From: Sipunculus nudus
Taxonomy: Eukaryota; Annelida; Sipuncula; Golfingiida; Sipunculidae
Assembly: GCA_026874595.1 (NCBI GenBank)
Contig: CM049322.1
Span: 10,188,400 to 10,252,399, forward strand
Length of the DNA: 64,000 bases
Reading direction: 5' to 3'
Part shown: positions 49,930 to 61,956 of the stretch, in pieces
How the letters are laid out: each line of letters opens with the position of its first letter
Numbering within the stretch: position 1 is the stretch's first letter
The notes under the pieces: generated by a model
The model's input: the letters and a program-made list of their open reading frames with translations, nothing else
Told to the model about the DNA's origin: nothing
The model's database searches: none
Program-made: the position numbers and the translations under genes

Positions 49930-50109
49930 CCGACTGTTTAGTGCACCCGAGCGTAGGCAGCAGGTGTGAAAACACCGCAACGCCGGGGATGTCCTCGCTT
50001 TTTTTATGCGACTCCAGTTTTGACTGAGCGCACAAACGGGCCAGATTCTTTACAAATGCCCCCCCCCCCTTTCATTTTCATGTGTTGCAACAATAACCAA
50101 TATATATAA

Positions 50110-50116
<7 letters not shown>

Positions 50117-50161
<45 letters not shown>
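50117..50161. repeat. (TA)n microsatellite
   Basis: TA tract of about 45 bp. Confidence 0.9.
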
Positions 50162-50163
<2 letters not shown>

Positions 50164-51793
50164 GGTATATGAAACCGATAACATGTAGCACCTCGTGGCG
50201 AAATACGCTTATGCAGGTACCAATTTTTAGTGCCATCTCGTTTCACCAGTGGGCGCTACTGTACAGGGTTACATATTTGTGTATATATTCGCGAGAAATT
50301 TATATCGTATTTTCTTTCACAAATATAGAATATCTTCTGCAGGAGTGAGGCATATTTGTAAGACGATAACACCAGGCGTACTCTGTGACAGGACTTCCCC
50401 GAATATATATTTATGAAACATGTATAATATTGGAAAAACCAAACTGTCTCCATAATGCCCAAAATAGGACAGTGCAGATTATACATAAAGAAGAATTGCT
50501 AAGGTTGAAGCCTTATCAGACTTAATGTTTTGTTTCCAATAACAAAATATATCAATAGAATGATATTTCATCTTGTTTCTGTTTTAATGACAGTGTCACT
50601 CGACGGCTGGTTATTGCATGTTAGTTCGTTAAAAATTAGGGCGACGCAAAATTGTCGCCCTAAGTATGCTGTTGCCTTAATTCGCAATATATGGCCTAAG
50701 GTGTGACCTTAAGTACCACTTTAGTAATATATATATATATATATATATAAGTAAATAAGGAACATGAAATAAGTCGAATGAATCATTTGCAGTCGCGTTC
50801 TGATCAAAGTACCATTATGTGTGTCAATCACGTGGCACGGGTCCTTTGATGTTGATTTGGCAATACGCTATCCTCGCGTGGCATTGAACCTGAACAACCT
50901 CAAGCCTGGCTATTTCGGGTTCACACCTAAGGTCCGGTCTATCACACTTCGGTCTCCCGACAGGGTCTGTCATAAAAAAAGTGGCAAAAGCATGCTCCAA
51001 CATTAAAACTAGCTGCATATTTTTACGTTCCTCGCTTTCGTTTGATTCAAAGTAGTATTTCTCACAAGGAATCGACTTCAAACTGAAGCGCGTCGTTAAG
51101 TTATATCACCGCAAAGGACCGGAGACGTTGATTTTGTCACCATCTACACCCCTTTCCTGCTTTCGAAAGATGCAGTGCACAGTTTAATTGCAAATAAGTC
51201 AATTTCATACTGCGAGTCTAAATGGACTATAACTCATCTGCAAAGAATTTATTGATAAAATTATGAAAATTCCTGCTGAAATTGCTGATCAATTAATGAC
51301 GTGTATATACGTGCTTGGGGAAATCATGATAATGACGGTAATACACGTCATTGGCAGCGAAGGTGTTAATATTCAGGAGAGTCAACAAACACGAAAAAAT
51401 CACGATACATAAGCATTATGCAAGCCTCACAGAAATGTTTATATAAAGTGATTTCTGAGTGATGCATTATAATAGGTAAGAACAGAAAAGTAATATTAAT
51501 TCACTAGAATTGTTTCAATAAATGAAATTGTAAGTCGGGGGAAAAGATTTTTTAAGTCCAATGGACTACCTCAATATTCCATAGATCTTAACATACTCGA
51601 TACAGTAGGTCCATAATTACTCTTGATTACAGTGAAATTCTGAGGCTACAATAAATTCCTCACTGGACTGTAGTTACCTGAATTCTGGTTTCGAACATGA
51701 TCAGAGTATATCGGAACCTTGAGTTTTAAGGTTGTTGGTTCCATTGGTATTAATAACTTGGTAATTGGGACAGAACGGAAAAAATATAGATAA

Positions 51794-51798
<5 letters not shown>
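50162..51798. other. No firm feature
   Basis: Contains a short TA tract (50729-50749) and a locally GC-richer patch at 50820-51010 that is open on both strands but lacks splice context or a family match. Confidence 0.4.

Positions 51799-51846
<48 letters not shown>
51799..51846. repeat. (TA)n microsatellite
   Basis: TA tract running directly into the left arm of the hairpin at 51843. Confidence 0.9.
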
Positions 51847-51848
<2 letters not shown>

Positions 51849-51935
51849 TTTATAAAAATGCATCAATGCATTAATGTCACTACCCGCAGGTTTCGTGCGC
51901 ACGAAAATACATTGATGCATTTTTATAAACTTATA
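51843..51935. repeat. Perfect inverted repeat with palindromic loop
   Basis: Arms 51843-51868 and 51910-51935 are exact complements over 26 bp (left arm starts TATAAGTTTATAAAAATGC). The 41-nt loop contains TTCGTGCGCACGAA, itself a perfect 14-bp palindrome and the same core as the arrays at 15-29 kb. Confidence 0.88.
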
Positions 51936-51989
51936 GCAGCTCTACTTAATGTGTCGAGCACTTTGATCCTGGAATGGCAATCAAACCCT

Positions 51990-51994
<5 letters not shown>

Positions 51995-52062
<68 letters not shown>

Positions 52063-52081
52063 GAGAGAGAGAGAGAGATCG

Positions 52082-52125
<44 letters not shown>
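51995..52125. repeat. (TA)n-(GA)n-(TA)n compound microsatellite
   Basis: TA tract, then about 48 bp of GA repeats with a few AA interruptions (52030-52078), then a second TA tract (52085-52125). Confidence 0.92.
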
Positions 52126-52130
<5 letters not shown>

Positions 52131-53399
52131 TTAGATGTATACACATTCATATATAGATTCTTGCTTATTTTTTATCTGATTATAACTTTCAGTGCATATG
52201 TACTTTTTGTTATCTACAAAACTTCCTCAATACACAATATGTTTTTGTTACGCATCATATTTTCCTTTAATTATGGATAAAATTATAGACTTCATGCAAC
52301 ATATCCATGTGTAATTTCAATCCACTGGACAAGCATCATACACACAAGATATTCAGCTTTATATACCCAAGTCAAATGTGAAAATGTGTACATATATGTT
52401 CGAACCATAACACAAGTACTCAAGTGACGTTGTTCTGTTCTGTGTATATAGCACAGAGTTGAGGGCATTCCCAACCTTGGAAAAATAGTTGAATGATATA
52501 CACTGTATAGGAACTACAATTAATAAATAGCAGTCCTTATACATACATCATCTGGATTATGGTGATCAGATATCCAATGCTTTGAGTGAGAGTGGGTTTG
52601 ATTAAAGCTGTCACATAACGACACCTAACTTAAGAAAGACACTTCTTCTGTATTTTGACCCAGTTGTAAATACAGAGCCACAAGCCACTGCCTTCATTTA
52701 TCTTGCGACGGAACAGAGCACTTGTTTTGAGTACATCTGATCCTGCATGTTGGGTGCGTGTTCTGGTGAGCCAATGCGACTGTTTCTAGCAACAGTGGGC
52801 ATGTGTTACATCGTCAGTAATGTAAGTGTCCTGGTTGCCGAACCACCGGTTACACAGGGACCACTGCCTACACGCGGGCGTATTACCCACTTGATTGTTT
52901 CAGCCTACGAGGTGCATGTATACAATGCAGCTGGGTGGGCCAGGAAGTCACAGGAATGATGTAAAACATGCACACCGCTGACTGAAACAATCACACCAGC
53001 TCACGAGGACATGCATAGAACACAGGGTCAGATGTACTCCCAACAAATGCATCGTTTGCAATATGCTTGCGTTCAGTCCAATATATAAATGAAAGCAGTG
53101 CCACAACTGGTTCTACTTTTGTATTTTGCCATCACAAAGTTTCATTGAATTCCGTCATTATTGCCTTTCGTAGTGACCCTTGTATTTACAACAATGTGTT
53201 ATAGTGTCATTGAAATTATTATGTTTTAATCGTATTAAAAATGAACAATTGTCAATAAAAATTGATTTTATAGATATATTTTGATGTTATGAAATGTTTG
53301 TGATAAATAATTTGACTTTACAATTTGGTATTTCAGTAAAACCCTCACTCTGGGTATAGAATATTGGGTTGTTGTTTGATATGCACATTGTAGAAAATA
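52126..53399. other. No firm gene; imperfect inverted repeat
   Basis: GATTGTTTCAG at about 52892-52902 and CTGAAACAATC at about 52981-52991 form an imperfect inverted repeat extending to about 30 bp each side (GTGCATGT/ACATGCAC), possibly a small MITE. A hydrophobic start (MRLFLATVGMCYIVSN) followed by GTAAGT at about 52775-52825 (+) could be a signal-peptide exon but stands alone. Confidence 0.35.
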
Positions 53400-54600
53400 G
53401 ATAATGGATGGACTAGCTATTAGATAACGAAAATATTTTCCTTTTGTCTATTCTCACATCAACATAGGAATAAACAGAAAGCCCTTACAGAACACATACT
53501 TTTGACGACACCTGCATCCACCTCCGAGCCCAACTCAAAATTTCAGAAACCTTTATCCTCCCATTTCACATTAGCTCCCCTTTTGGAAGTAAAAGGCGAT
53601 GAAGACTATTCGCATAAATTTAAAATCTTGCCTTGAGTTTGTCTTTGCACCCAAAACAAATTAGTATGATCCAGTAAGAACGGATAGAGAGTATGTCTCT
53701 TTTTTGTGTTCAGGCTCTCACTAAGGATGAATTAAACGAGTGGCTTTGTTGTGAACTTACGTGGTGGGGGGGGGGGGGGGGGGGGGCGAGCACGCAAGCT
53801 GCTAAGTTCAGCGATTTCCAAAGGAAAGTTTTCACGACCACAATACCTGTTTACGATGTCTTTAATATCGCAATGAAATTCCATAATGCAGATTCAGTGT
53901 GGATGGTAATGCAATAAAGTAAAAATAGAAAATTTAATTTCTGGGTTAAATTATAATTCTATTAATATATATAGATATCTTTTAATTTTAGAGTTTAGGA
54001 AATACCGACGGCGGAGTATGGAAAAACCCCCATTTTTATTGCATTTGGTTGCAGATCTGCTTTTTATTTATATTAAAATATTTTTTATTCCACAGATGAA
54101 CAACTATTCCATAACATTACATTGAAACCCATCAAGAGCCTTCCAAGATAAATATGTACCACACACACATCCTCACAGTCGCATACATGGCCTAACGCAT
54201 AACCACCGCCATCTTGGATGAAAGAGACAACGATGCACTTAAAAATATGTACACGTTTAATGTCAATTTACACTCTGCACTGTGTGGGTATCGTTTGGAC
54301 ATAGCTTTTATGTTGAATAAAGCGAGGGATTCCATTGCATTTTAATACAGGAAGAGAAAACCAGCATATGGAAGCCTCCGTTTAAGAAGTATTAACATAT
54401 GTCTGTGGCCACATGTATTGTTGTTATCCTTATTCTTATATTCCTTTTTTGTCTGTTTTGAAGATTGAAGTGAATATTCGAATATGTTTTACAGAACTTT
54501 AATAAATTTACAAATATATATTTCATATCATATTTCGAAATTCATTGCACATTTTGGTCAAATGTTCGAGTGATAAGAGTCGTGTTGGGCATAGCGGGTT
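53400..54600. repeat. Diverged duplication, copy 1
   Basis: Patchy collinear similarity to 57570-59000: ATTAGATAA..GAAAATATTTTCC, GCTCT..GATGAATTAA.CGAGTGGC, ATACATG.CC.A.CGCATAACC and AAGAGTCGT occur in the same order. No coding frame is preserved. Confidence 0.6.
53766..53786. repeat. G21 homopolymer
   Basis: Run of 21 G; quadruplex-prone and also prone to assembly length error. The duplicated site at about 58005 has a shorter G-rich run. Confidence 0.85.
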
Positions 54601-54938
54601 GTCGATTTTAGATATTTTATGAAGCCGTCGTGGTTACGTGATTTATGCGATATTTGCCTTCAATAAAAGTCTCATTAGTTTGCGAGAAGGTTAATATTTT
54701 GTTGGGCTTAAGTACAAACATAATGACATTTAGAAAGGATGAATTTGACTGGATCCTGATTCAAACTTTCTTAAAATATTCTCCTTATCAAATATTAAAT
54801 TGCAAAGGTCATTTTTGTTTTCATTTCAAATACCTGACTATATGTATTTAGAATCTTGAAAATTACAGAAGTTAAGGTTACATAGTATTGTGCTAAAAGA
54901 AAAGTTCAGGAGAAATGAAATTTTATATATTGATGTGT

Positions 54939-54939
<1 letters not shown>

Positions 54940-55016
<77 letters not shown>
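54940..55016. repeat. (TA)n microsatellite
   Basis: TA tract of about 77 bp. Confidence 0.92.
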
Positions 55017-55020
<4 letters not shown>

Positions 55021-56110
55021 TTATTTATATTACTGGACGAAAAAATATATAAAGGAAATAGCGGCATACCAAGAACATTTCCTACCTTTTACCCTCATTA
55101 GTACACGTTGGAAAACTTATCAATCCGTACACCATTGGTCCATCTTAACCCCAGTAGTTATGGGTGCAAATATATTGTATACTACATAAATATCACAGTT
55201 GTTTGATTATTTATTAGTATATTATTGGTAAATATAGGCTTTTTGGACAAATATAGAAAAATTACAACATATTGAAGAATATACTTTTCAATAAGTTTTC
55301 AATAACATAATTAACAAGACCTGCATACGATTTTCTTCTTTGGCTGTGCTTTTTTCTCAGTTTGTTAAGGCTGGCATGGCAGTACTACTTTTTATTGAAA
55401 TTACAAGTGACGCCTAATAAACTAAAACAATATATAGTATTAAAAAAATAAAAAGATTTTGACCTGGAATTTAAAAAAAAAATTGTATTAGGGTCCAATT
55501 GAACCAACTACACAGTAATTCCAAAGAAACTTATTTCAAAACAATTGATGTCATCACTTCAATTGACAAACTGAAATTAAAATAGGAATGAACCACTTTA
55601 AGTCTTATTTATCTTTTATATTAGGACAATCATAAAAAATCTCAAAGGAAACGAAAAGTGAAACTGCTTCCAGTCTTATATAATTGTAGCTTCACCGACA
55701 CTCATCGCATTATATGCTGAGGATAGAGTGATCTGTGCAGGCATGATTGTCACAGATGGTGCAGCACTGGCAAATGTTCTGTCTGCCTGTCCGGTCAGAG
55801 ACAGAGGTAGAAACGTTTCTGTGGTTGCTGGATTTCCCTAGGCAGCGTGTTGGTGAGCAACAAACCTATGAATGCTGATTTCACAGATTTCTGGATTGCC
55901 TGTTTTTTTTTTTTTTTTAATTCACAATCTTAAGAGTCAGAGTAGCGCTCAAGAATTATACTTAGAGCCTGTTATATGATGTAGCTTGACTGGTATCCAT
56001 CTGTGTTTGAATAGAAATATGAAATAAATGCAAAATATTATATGCTTCCGTAGATAACAGTGTCAAATATGTTGTATATTTCAATATAAAGAGTACACAG
56101 TTATATTCTA
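55017..56110. other. No firm feature
   Basis: AT-rich. A good plus-strand acceptor (TGTGCTTTTTTCTCAG, ending near 55361) opens a short frame to a stop at about 55420, but nothing else supports an exon. Confidence 0.35.
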
Positions 56111-56325
56111 CAGTGCATTGTTTCCCAATCGGGTCCACATGGACCTAAGAGAATATTTTAAATACAGATCATATGGTTCAATGGATGCACACTATCTTTA
56201 ATCGTAATAACGACATCAATCTACCTGACAACTACTTAAACAGAGAAAATACAACAACTGATCAATTAAAAAAAAAATATCTAAAAAAATACACCCCAGG
56301 GGTCCAAATGGAAAACTAAGCCCTG
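56111..56325. mobile_element. Short hAT-like MITE
   Basis: Left end CAGTGCATTGTTTCCCAATC and right end (reverse complement) CAGGGCTTAGTTTTCCATTT are imperfect inverted repeats; GGGTCC and GGACCCC follow inside. CAGxG plus TTTCCCAA is typical of hAT termini. The 215-bp body is AT-rich without coding. The flanking 8 bp do not match, so a target-site duplication is not evident. Confidence 0.5.
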
Positions 56326-56813
56326 CAAGGCTATGCAAGCCAAAGGCGATCTTATGTTGCAATTTTAGTCAATTATTAGACAGATATGTTTGACCGTGGC
56401 GGAGATATGTGCTTGTTAAATTTTCGTGCTAAATGGACTTGTTCCTTTTATCATTCACGTACAAAGGCAACGTAAATATTATGCCATTAAATCTTATGGT
56501 TCCTACATTTAGGCAACTCTAAAATGCCCATAATGGGGAGGTATAATAGTTTGTTTACATTAAATGAGACAACGTGCGTGCTTCTTTCACAGGTGTTATA
56601 AATATGAACTGTCAAATATTAAATAAAACCAGAAAAATACAATTGTACACCTCTTGCATTCATCCGACATTTCATTTTTTAGAATGTATTGTTTACTTAA
56701 ATGTTTCACTGTTTTTTTTTTATATTTTGCTGTATATCATCTCTTATTCTTTCGATATATCGGTTATCAGCGGGTTGTCTCTCTTTCTTTATCTCTGTTT
56801 ATTTGTCTATCAA

Positions 56814-56860
56814 ATTCTCTCTCTCTCTCTCTCCTCTCGTCCATCCATCCATCCATACAT
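56814..56860. repeat. (CT)n and (CCAT)n microsatellites
   Basis: CT repeats followed by about four CCAT repeats. Confidence 0.85.
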
Positions 56861-56980
56861 CCATGTTTGTCTGTGTGCTACCTTTCACTTTTAACATACA
56901 GTCTTTCTCACCAACAGCTACAATTAATTAATATCACTAATTAGCCTTTTTTACTTGTTGTCCATATATCTGCCTATCAG

Positions 56981-56984
<4 letters not shown>

Positions 56985-57045
<61 letters not shown>
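56985..57045. repeat. (TA)n microsatellite
   Basis: TA tract of about 60 bp. Confidence 0.92.
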
Positions 57046-57048
<3 letters not shown>

Positions 57049-57569
57049 GGTGAAAAAGGATCGTGCTGATGTCACTGATGGAAAGCCCATTTTAAAACCC
57101 AAAGCGAAAGCTTCACTCATGGTGTCCATAATTTAGTGTGTCCGAGGCCAATGCTGCAGTACAACAAAGCATGGTGAGGATTCCGACCACACCAGAGGGA
57201 GAAGGGAGATAAAGTGAGAGACAAACAGACATACGTCAAAGGTTAAAAAAGACATAATTATTATTACCTATGTGACCGGATCAACTTATTTTGAAAAATT
57301 AATTGTATCGAGAGAACACCGCCAGCGGTCAAAGGAAGCTCAATATGAATTGAACAGGTACCTAGAGGGAAATTTATTTCACTTATTCAATTCGCCGTTA
57401 AAGAGGCATCATAAGTTAAAATTTCTTTAAAACATCTTTCTATGCTTTTAGAGTAATGGTCAAGGTAATAATGAATTTTCATCTAGCGCACTACCCGGCC
57501 TTGGCCAAACATTGTTCAAGTAACCTTTCAATGGTACTTTCTTCTAGGTATACACTAAAAGATTGTTGA

Positions 57570-57642
57570 TTGAAAAAAGGAGATAACGGACAGATATGTC
57601 ATTAGATAATGAACATGTTTTCTTTTTTTCTTACATATATGA

Positions 57643-57674
<32 letters not shown>

Positions 57675-59000
57675 GCACTTAGATAACGGTTAAAGAGCAC
57701 ATAACTCCGCCAACACCTGCATCCAATTCAAACTCAAAATTTAAGAAAAATGTATTCATGTATTTCCCATTAAATCCCTAATTAGAAGACTAAAGTGACA
57801 AAGACCATTGATAGAAGTGTACGCATTTCCTTGTGTCCATCTTTCTACAAAATGTTAAATATAAACCTTTAAGAACTTTTAGAGTTTGTATCGAGAAAAC
57901 TGATTCAGATGTCATTATCTTTGTCAAGGCTCTGGATGTCTGAGAACGAATTAATCGAGTGGCCAAGTTGTGATGTTAGCGGTTTGGCTTGCGCTAGAGT
58001 GCGGGGGTGGGGGGATTAAGCATGAAAGCCACTCAGCCCCCTCAGCACGACTTACTTAAGAAAAATAATAACAATCTAGCCTTAGTTCAGTAATTTCGTA
58101 AGAGACGTATCAAGCAAATCAACATCAATCTAGGGCCCTTCAAGGTTTCGCGGCTATGGGTCATGAACCCAGACCTCGAAACACAATCACAAGACCTTAT
58201 CAAGATGCCTTTTTACGCATGCAAATACCATGAAGTTACCGCGCCCACGACACAACTTCAGCTGCCCAGTAGGACGTTTCAGGTACCCATTAACGTTAAA
58301 AGTCCCTTCATTTTCCATACAATATCTTTGCAAAATATCCATAGATTATAATAAATACAGTTTGAAAATGTAATAGAGGAAGAAGAAAAAACTGATTAAA
58401 TTTCTGGTTGGATCTATTAATTTTAGATACTGTCAGGAAACACGAACGAGGGTGCATTTAAATAGCGGATAATTTGATCAAATCTGTTTGGAGATCCGCA
58501 TTTTAAATCGACAAAAAAAGTTTGGTTCTAAATAATGGCCCATCTTTCAAAAAAATTGCATCGACAAAAAAATCAATCAATATCGAAAAATATGCATCTG
58601 CCACACAGACACACTCCTATACTCACATACATGACCGATCGCATAACCCCCTTTAACCTTCAATGAGACAGCGGTACACATTAAAGTTTGTTCAAGTCTA
58701 ATGTCAACTTTAAAAAAAATCCGGGTCTCTATTTGTAGCTGAAATATCTCTATTTATATCTATTTATTTTCTCATTTATTCGTGATTACTTCTTTTTTTT
58801 CATATTCCTGTTTAATTCCTTAGTGATAACACAATTAGGTTATCCACAGATTATTGCATTTAATTCATAAATCGTGAATTTCAACTAACTGCTGTCTAAA
58901 CTGCTCGAATAAGTTAGCCTTAAATTCTAGCACTACATTTATTTAAAAAAGGCCAAAGAGTCGTATTTTTAATGGCTGGCGTTGGGCCCGACGGTGCAAA
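57570..59000. repeat. Diverged duplication, copy 2
   Basis: Partner of 53400-54600, same orientation, with many indels. Includes an extra interrupted TA tract at 57642-57674. Confidence 0.58.
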
Positions 59001-59559
59001 ACCTCTTAGACTGGTATTTGAACTGTTCTCTGCTGTGTCCTGAGTGATGCCTAAACGCCGAGGCCGGTATGCACACTTTATAAAATGACATGAACACATC
59101 TATTACTTTATCTCGAGGATATCTGTTTATAGATGATATTTTTCATGTTATAAATTTAGATGCGCATTTTCACTATTCCCCTCAAGATGTTGCAATGTAT
59201 ATACATGTGACAGCTTATATCCTAAATTAATAGAAAAAATAAATATTAAAACATCAACCCCACCCGTCTTCTTAAAGACATGTAAGAAATTATTAGTTGA
59301 GGAACAGAAAATCCTCATAATCCCTGTGAAAGTTGCAACAAAATGTCCTGGATACATTGCATATTTAAATGTTTTCCCAGAAGCGGAGGCCCCACCTACT
59401 GTACCCTACCATGTACCTGTAACTTAATGTGTCTAGAATGTATTCATTGGTACAAATATAAAATAACGTATAACGTAATGATGATAATCCTAGCAATAGA
59501 AATTATATTTATATGAAATTTAGGCAATATAAAATAAAATTATTAATATACAATACGAA

Positions 59560-59561
<2 letters not shown>

Positions 59562-59640
<79 letters not shown>
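59562..59640. repeat. (TA)n microsatellite, left flank of the fold-back element
   Basis: TA tract of about 79 bp ending exactly at the CAGTGAG terminus. Confidence 0.92.
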
Positions 59641-59643
<3 letters not shown>

Positions 59644-61029
59644 TGAGATCCCGCATGACGACCACCCCATTAACACGACCACCCAGCTAACACGACCACT
59701 TTTCTTGGTCCCAGAATTGACTATTATTAATTATCATATAAAAAACTTCGGTAACACGACCACCCCGCTATCACGACCAACGACCACTTTTTTTTTTGTC
59801 CCGACCTTCAGATTAGCCCCCTGCATCACGACCACTGGACGTTGACGACCGCGGCCCGTTGAGCAGATGACACGCTCACTGCCCAGCTTGGACTTAGATA
59901 ATAGCCCGTAATTATTTAGCCGTATCACGACCACTGGCCCGTGACGACCGCGGCCCGCTGAGCAGGTGACACGCTCACCGCCCAGCTTAGACTTAGATAT
60001 TAGCTCGTGAATAATTAGCTAGACAATCATCTGCCCAGTCATAGTGAGGCTTGTTTATAATGCCGCCTAACCTAACACATCAATAGATATTGGACTCCAT
60101 GGTCCGTTACCTTGTTTGTTGAGTACGGCTGTTAGATTACCATTTAACATACATGCTTGCACATTAGTCTGCCAATATTAACTCAAGCGATATATGGGAA
60201 TATTAAGTAACTGTTAAGTTGTTGTCCCTGTTTAATTTAAAATATAAAGAAAAATAAATAATAAACATTAATATGATTTAAAAGTTTTATTCACATAGTA
60301 TAAAACACACTAATGAAACAAATAGTTGGCGTTGAAGTCATTCTTACAGCATTGGTCTTAACACGAACATGGTCTGATGTCGAACACGTAGTGAGAACAG
60401 AATGAATACATCAAATTCTAAGTGTTATTTATATTGTTCCTGCTTGATCATTGAAATGTGATTTGTCACAGTTTTACTTTACTCACCTTAATGTATGCGT
60501 GTGGTGACAGTTATGTTTGACAAACTCCTTTTTGCTCAGTATGTTAAATGCTAATGCTACTAAAGAAACAATAAAACGGACCATGAAGTCCAATATAAAT
60601 TGATGCGTAAAGTTTGGCTAACAGGTGGGGCGGCATTATAAACACACCTAACCATGGCTGGGCAGATGATAGCGGGCTTTCCCACGTGCCCGGCTTATTA
60701 ATCACGGGCTATTATCTAAGTCCAGCTGTCACCTCACCAACGGGCCGCGGTGGCCACGGTCGTGATACGGCTAATTAATGACGGGCTATTATCTAAGTCA
60801 AGCGTGTCATCCGCTCAATGGTTCGCGGTCGCCACGGGACAGTGGTCGTGATACGGGGGCTCATGTGAAGGCCGGGACCAAAAAAGGAGGTCGTTGGTCG
60901 ATATAGCGGGGTGGTCGTGTTACCGAAGTTTTTTATATGATAATTTATATAAGACAATTCTGGGACCAAGAAAAGTGGTCGTGTTAGCGAGGTGGTCGTG
61001 TTAACGGGATGGTCGTCATGCGGGAGTTC
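59641..61029. mobile_element. 1.39-kb fold-back DNA transposon, non-autonomous
   Basis: Long terminal inverted repeats: 59641 to about 60115 is complementary to about 60568-61029 with mismatches. Outer ends read CAGTGAGATCCCGCATGACG and, from the other side, TTGAACTCCCGCATGACG. Arms are packed with repeats of ACGACCAC and contain an internal duplication around GACCGCGGCCCG and TTAGACTTAGATA. The centre (about 60116-60567) is AT-rich with no transposase frame. CAGT termini and insertion between TA tracts fit a Tc1/mariner/pogo-like TA-targeting element; that class is an inference. Confidence 0.72.
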
Positions 61030-61033
61030 AATA

Positions 61034-61119
<86 letters not shown>
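61030..61119. repeat. (TA)n microsatellite, right flank of the fold-back element
   Basis: About 90 bp of TA with a CA interruption; with 59562-59640 it probably was one tract before insertion. Confidence 0.92.
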
Positions 61120-61122
<3 letters not shown>

Positions 61123-61885
61123 GTGTCCCGTTTATCGATAAAACATGAAGAAGTAGAAAAGAAATGAAATATCGAGACATACTGTTCAGCTTTAAAAGGA
61201 GTGTCATTTACATGCATGAGAAATGGAGACGTACCTGCAAATATATAGGCTATTTCGTTGATGCTTAGAATCTTGCTTATCAATATTATAATGCACAACG
61301 AATCACTTAAATTCTAAAGGCAGACCTTGATACCCAGTACTTCCAGTTGTTAGGACAAAATAATGTGACCACTTCATTCTAAAATTTAAGTGGTTTTTTG
61401 TTTCAAAATTATGAATTTTTTTTCTGGATAACCTGTATAGCATCTTTAATGCCTCGCTGCCAAGAATGTCCAGAACATTTTCAAAGGGTGCGTTTTTGCA
61501 TCTTTCGGTCTCGTTTCAAAACAAGATGTGATCAAATTTATTTATTATTTTAATTGTAAGGTAATGTTCATGAAACAGTTGTTACAGATAAAAATGTATA
61601 TACTCAACAAGAAATAATAAGATTTCTGTCTACCTGTATTTGAAAGGTGTCACTCGTCCACCAAGAGGTGACGTTCAAAAGGGGGATTTCCAAGTCTATG
61701 GTATACAGCGTACTCCAACAGACATAGAGCGGGTTTGCGTGTGGATATTTGGGGGAGTTCAAGTCATTTACTTTCTGATTACAACAAGCCTAAGGACTAT
61801 TGAAACAACAAACAACAATCTTGCCCTGCATGCCGTACGTTGATTTACTTACACCTTTCAGTGAAACGGCACCTACACGTGGAGT

Positions 61886-61956
61886 GATGTCATTGTCCTA
61901 TATAACGTCACGACTCGCACTCAAAAAATAGCGCAATATCGTCACCTGCTACGTCA
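61886..61956 (+). promoter_or_regulatory. CRE-like motif cluster
   Basis: TGATGTCAT, ATAACGTCACG and CTACGTCAT lie within 70 bp with a CTATATAA sequence among them. They match CREB/ATF-type half or full sites. No gene could be attached to them. Confidence 0.2.

Noticed and set aside
50229-50263. Third CTCF-like site around CACCAGTGGGCGCTAC
   Set aside because: A mismatch falls at an informative position of the core (T where A/G is expected).
50820-51010. GC-richer patch open on both strands
   Set aside because: No splice borders or recognisable residues; composition alone is not evidence of coding.
55362-55420. Terminal exon after a strong plus-strand acceptor
   Set aside because: Only one splice signal and an 18-codon frame; no partner exon.
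57045-57135. Short plus-strand frame with DGKPILKPKAKASL
   Set aside because: Coding-like look but it starts in a TA tract without an acceptor and stops after about 30 codons.
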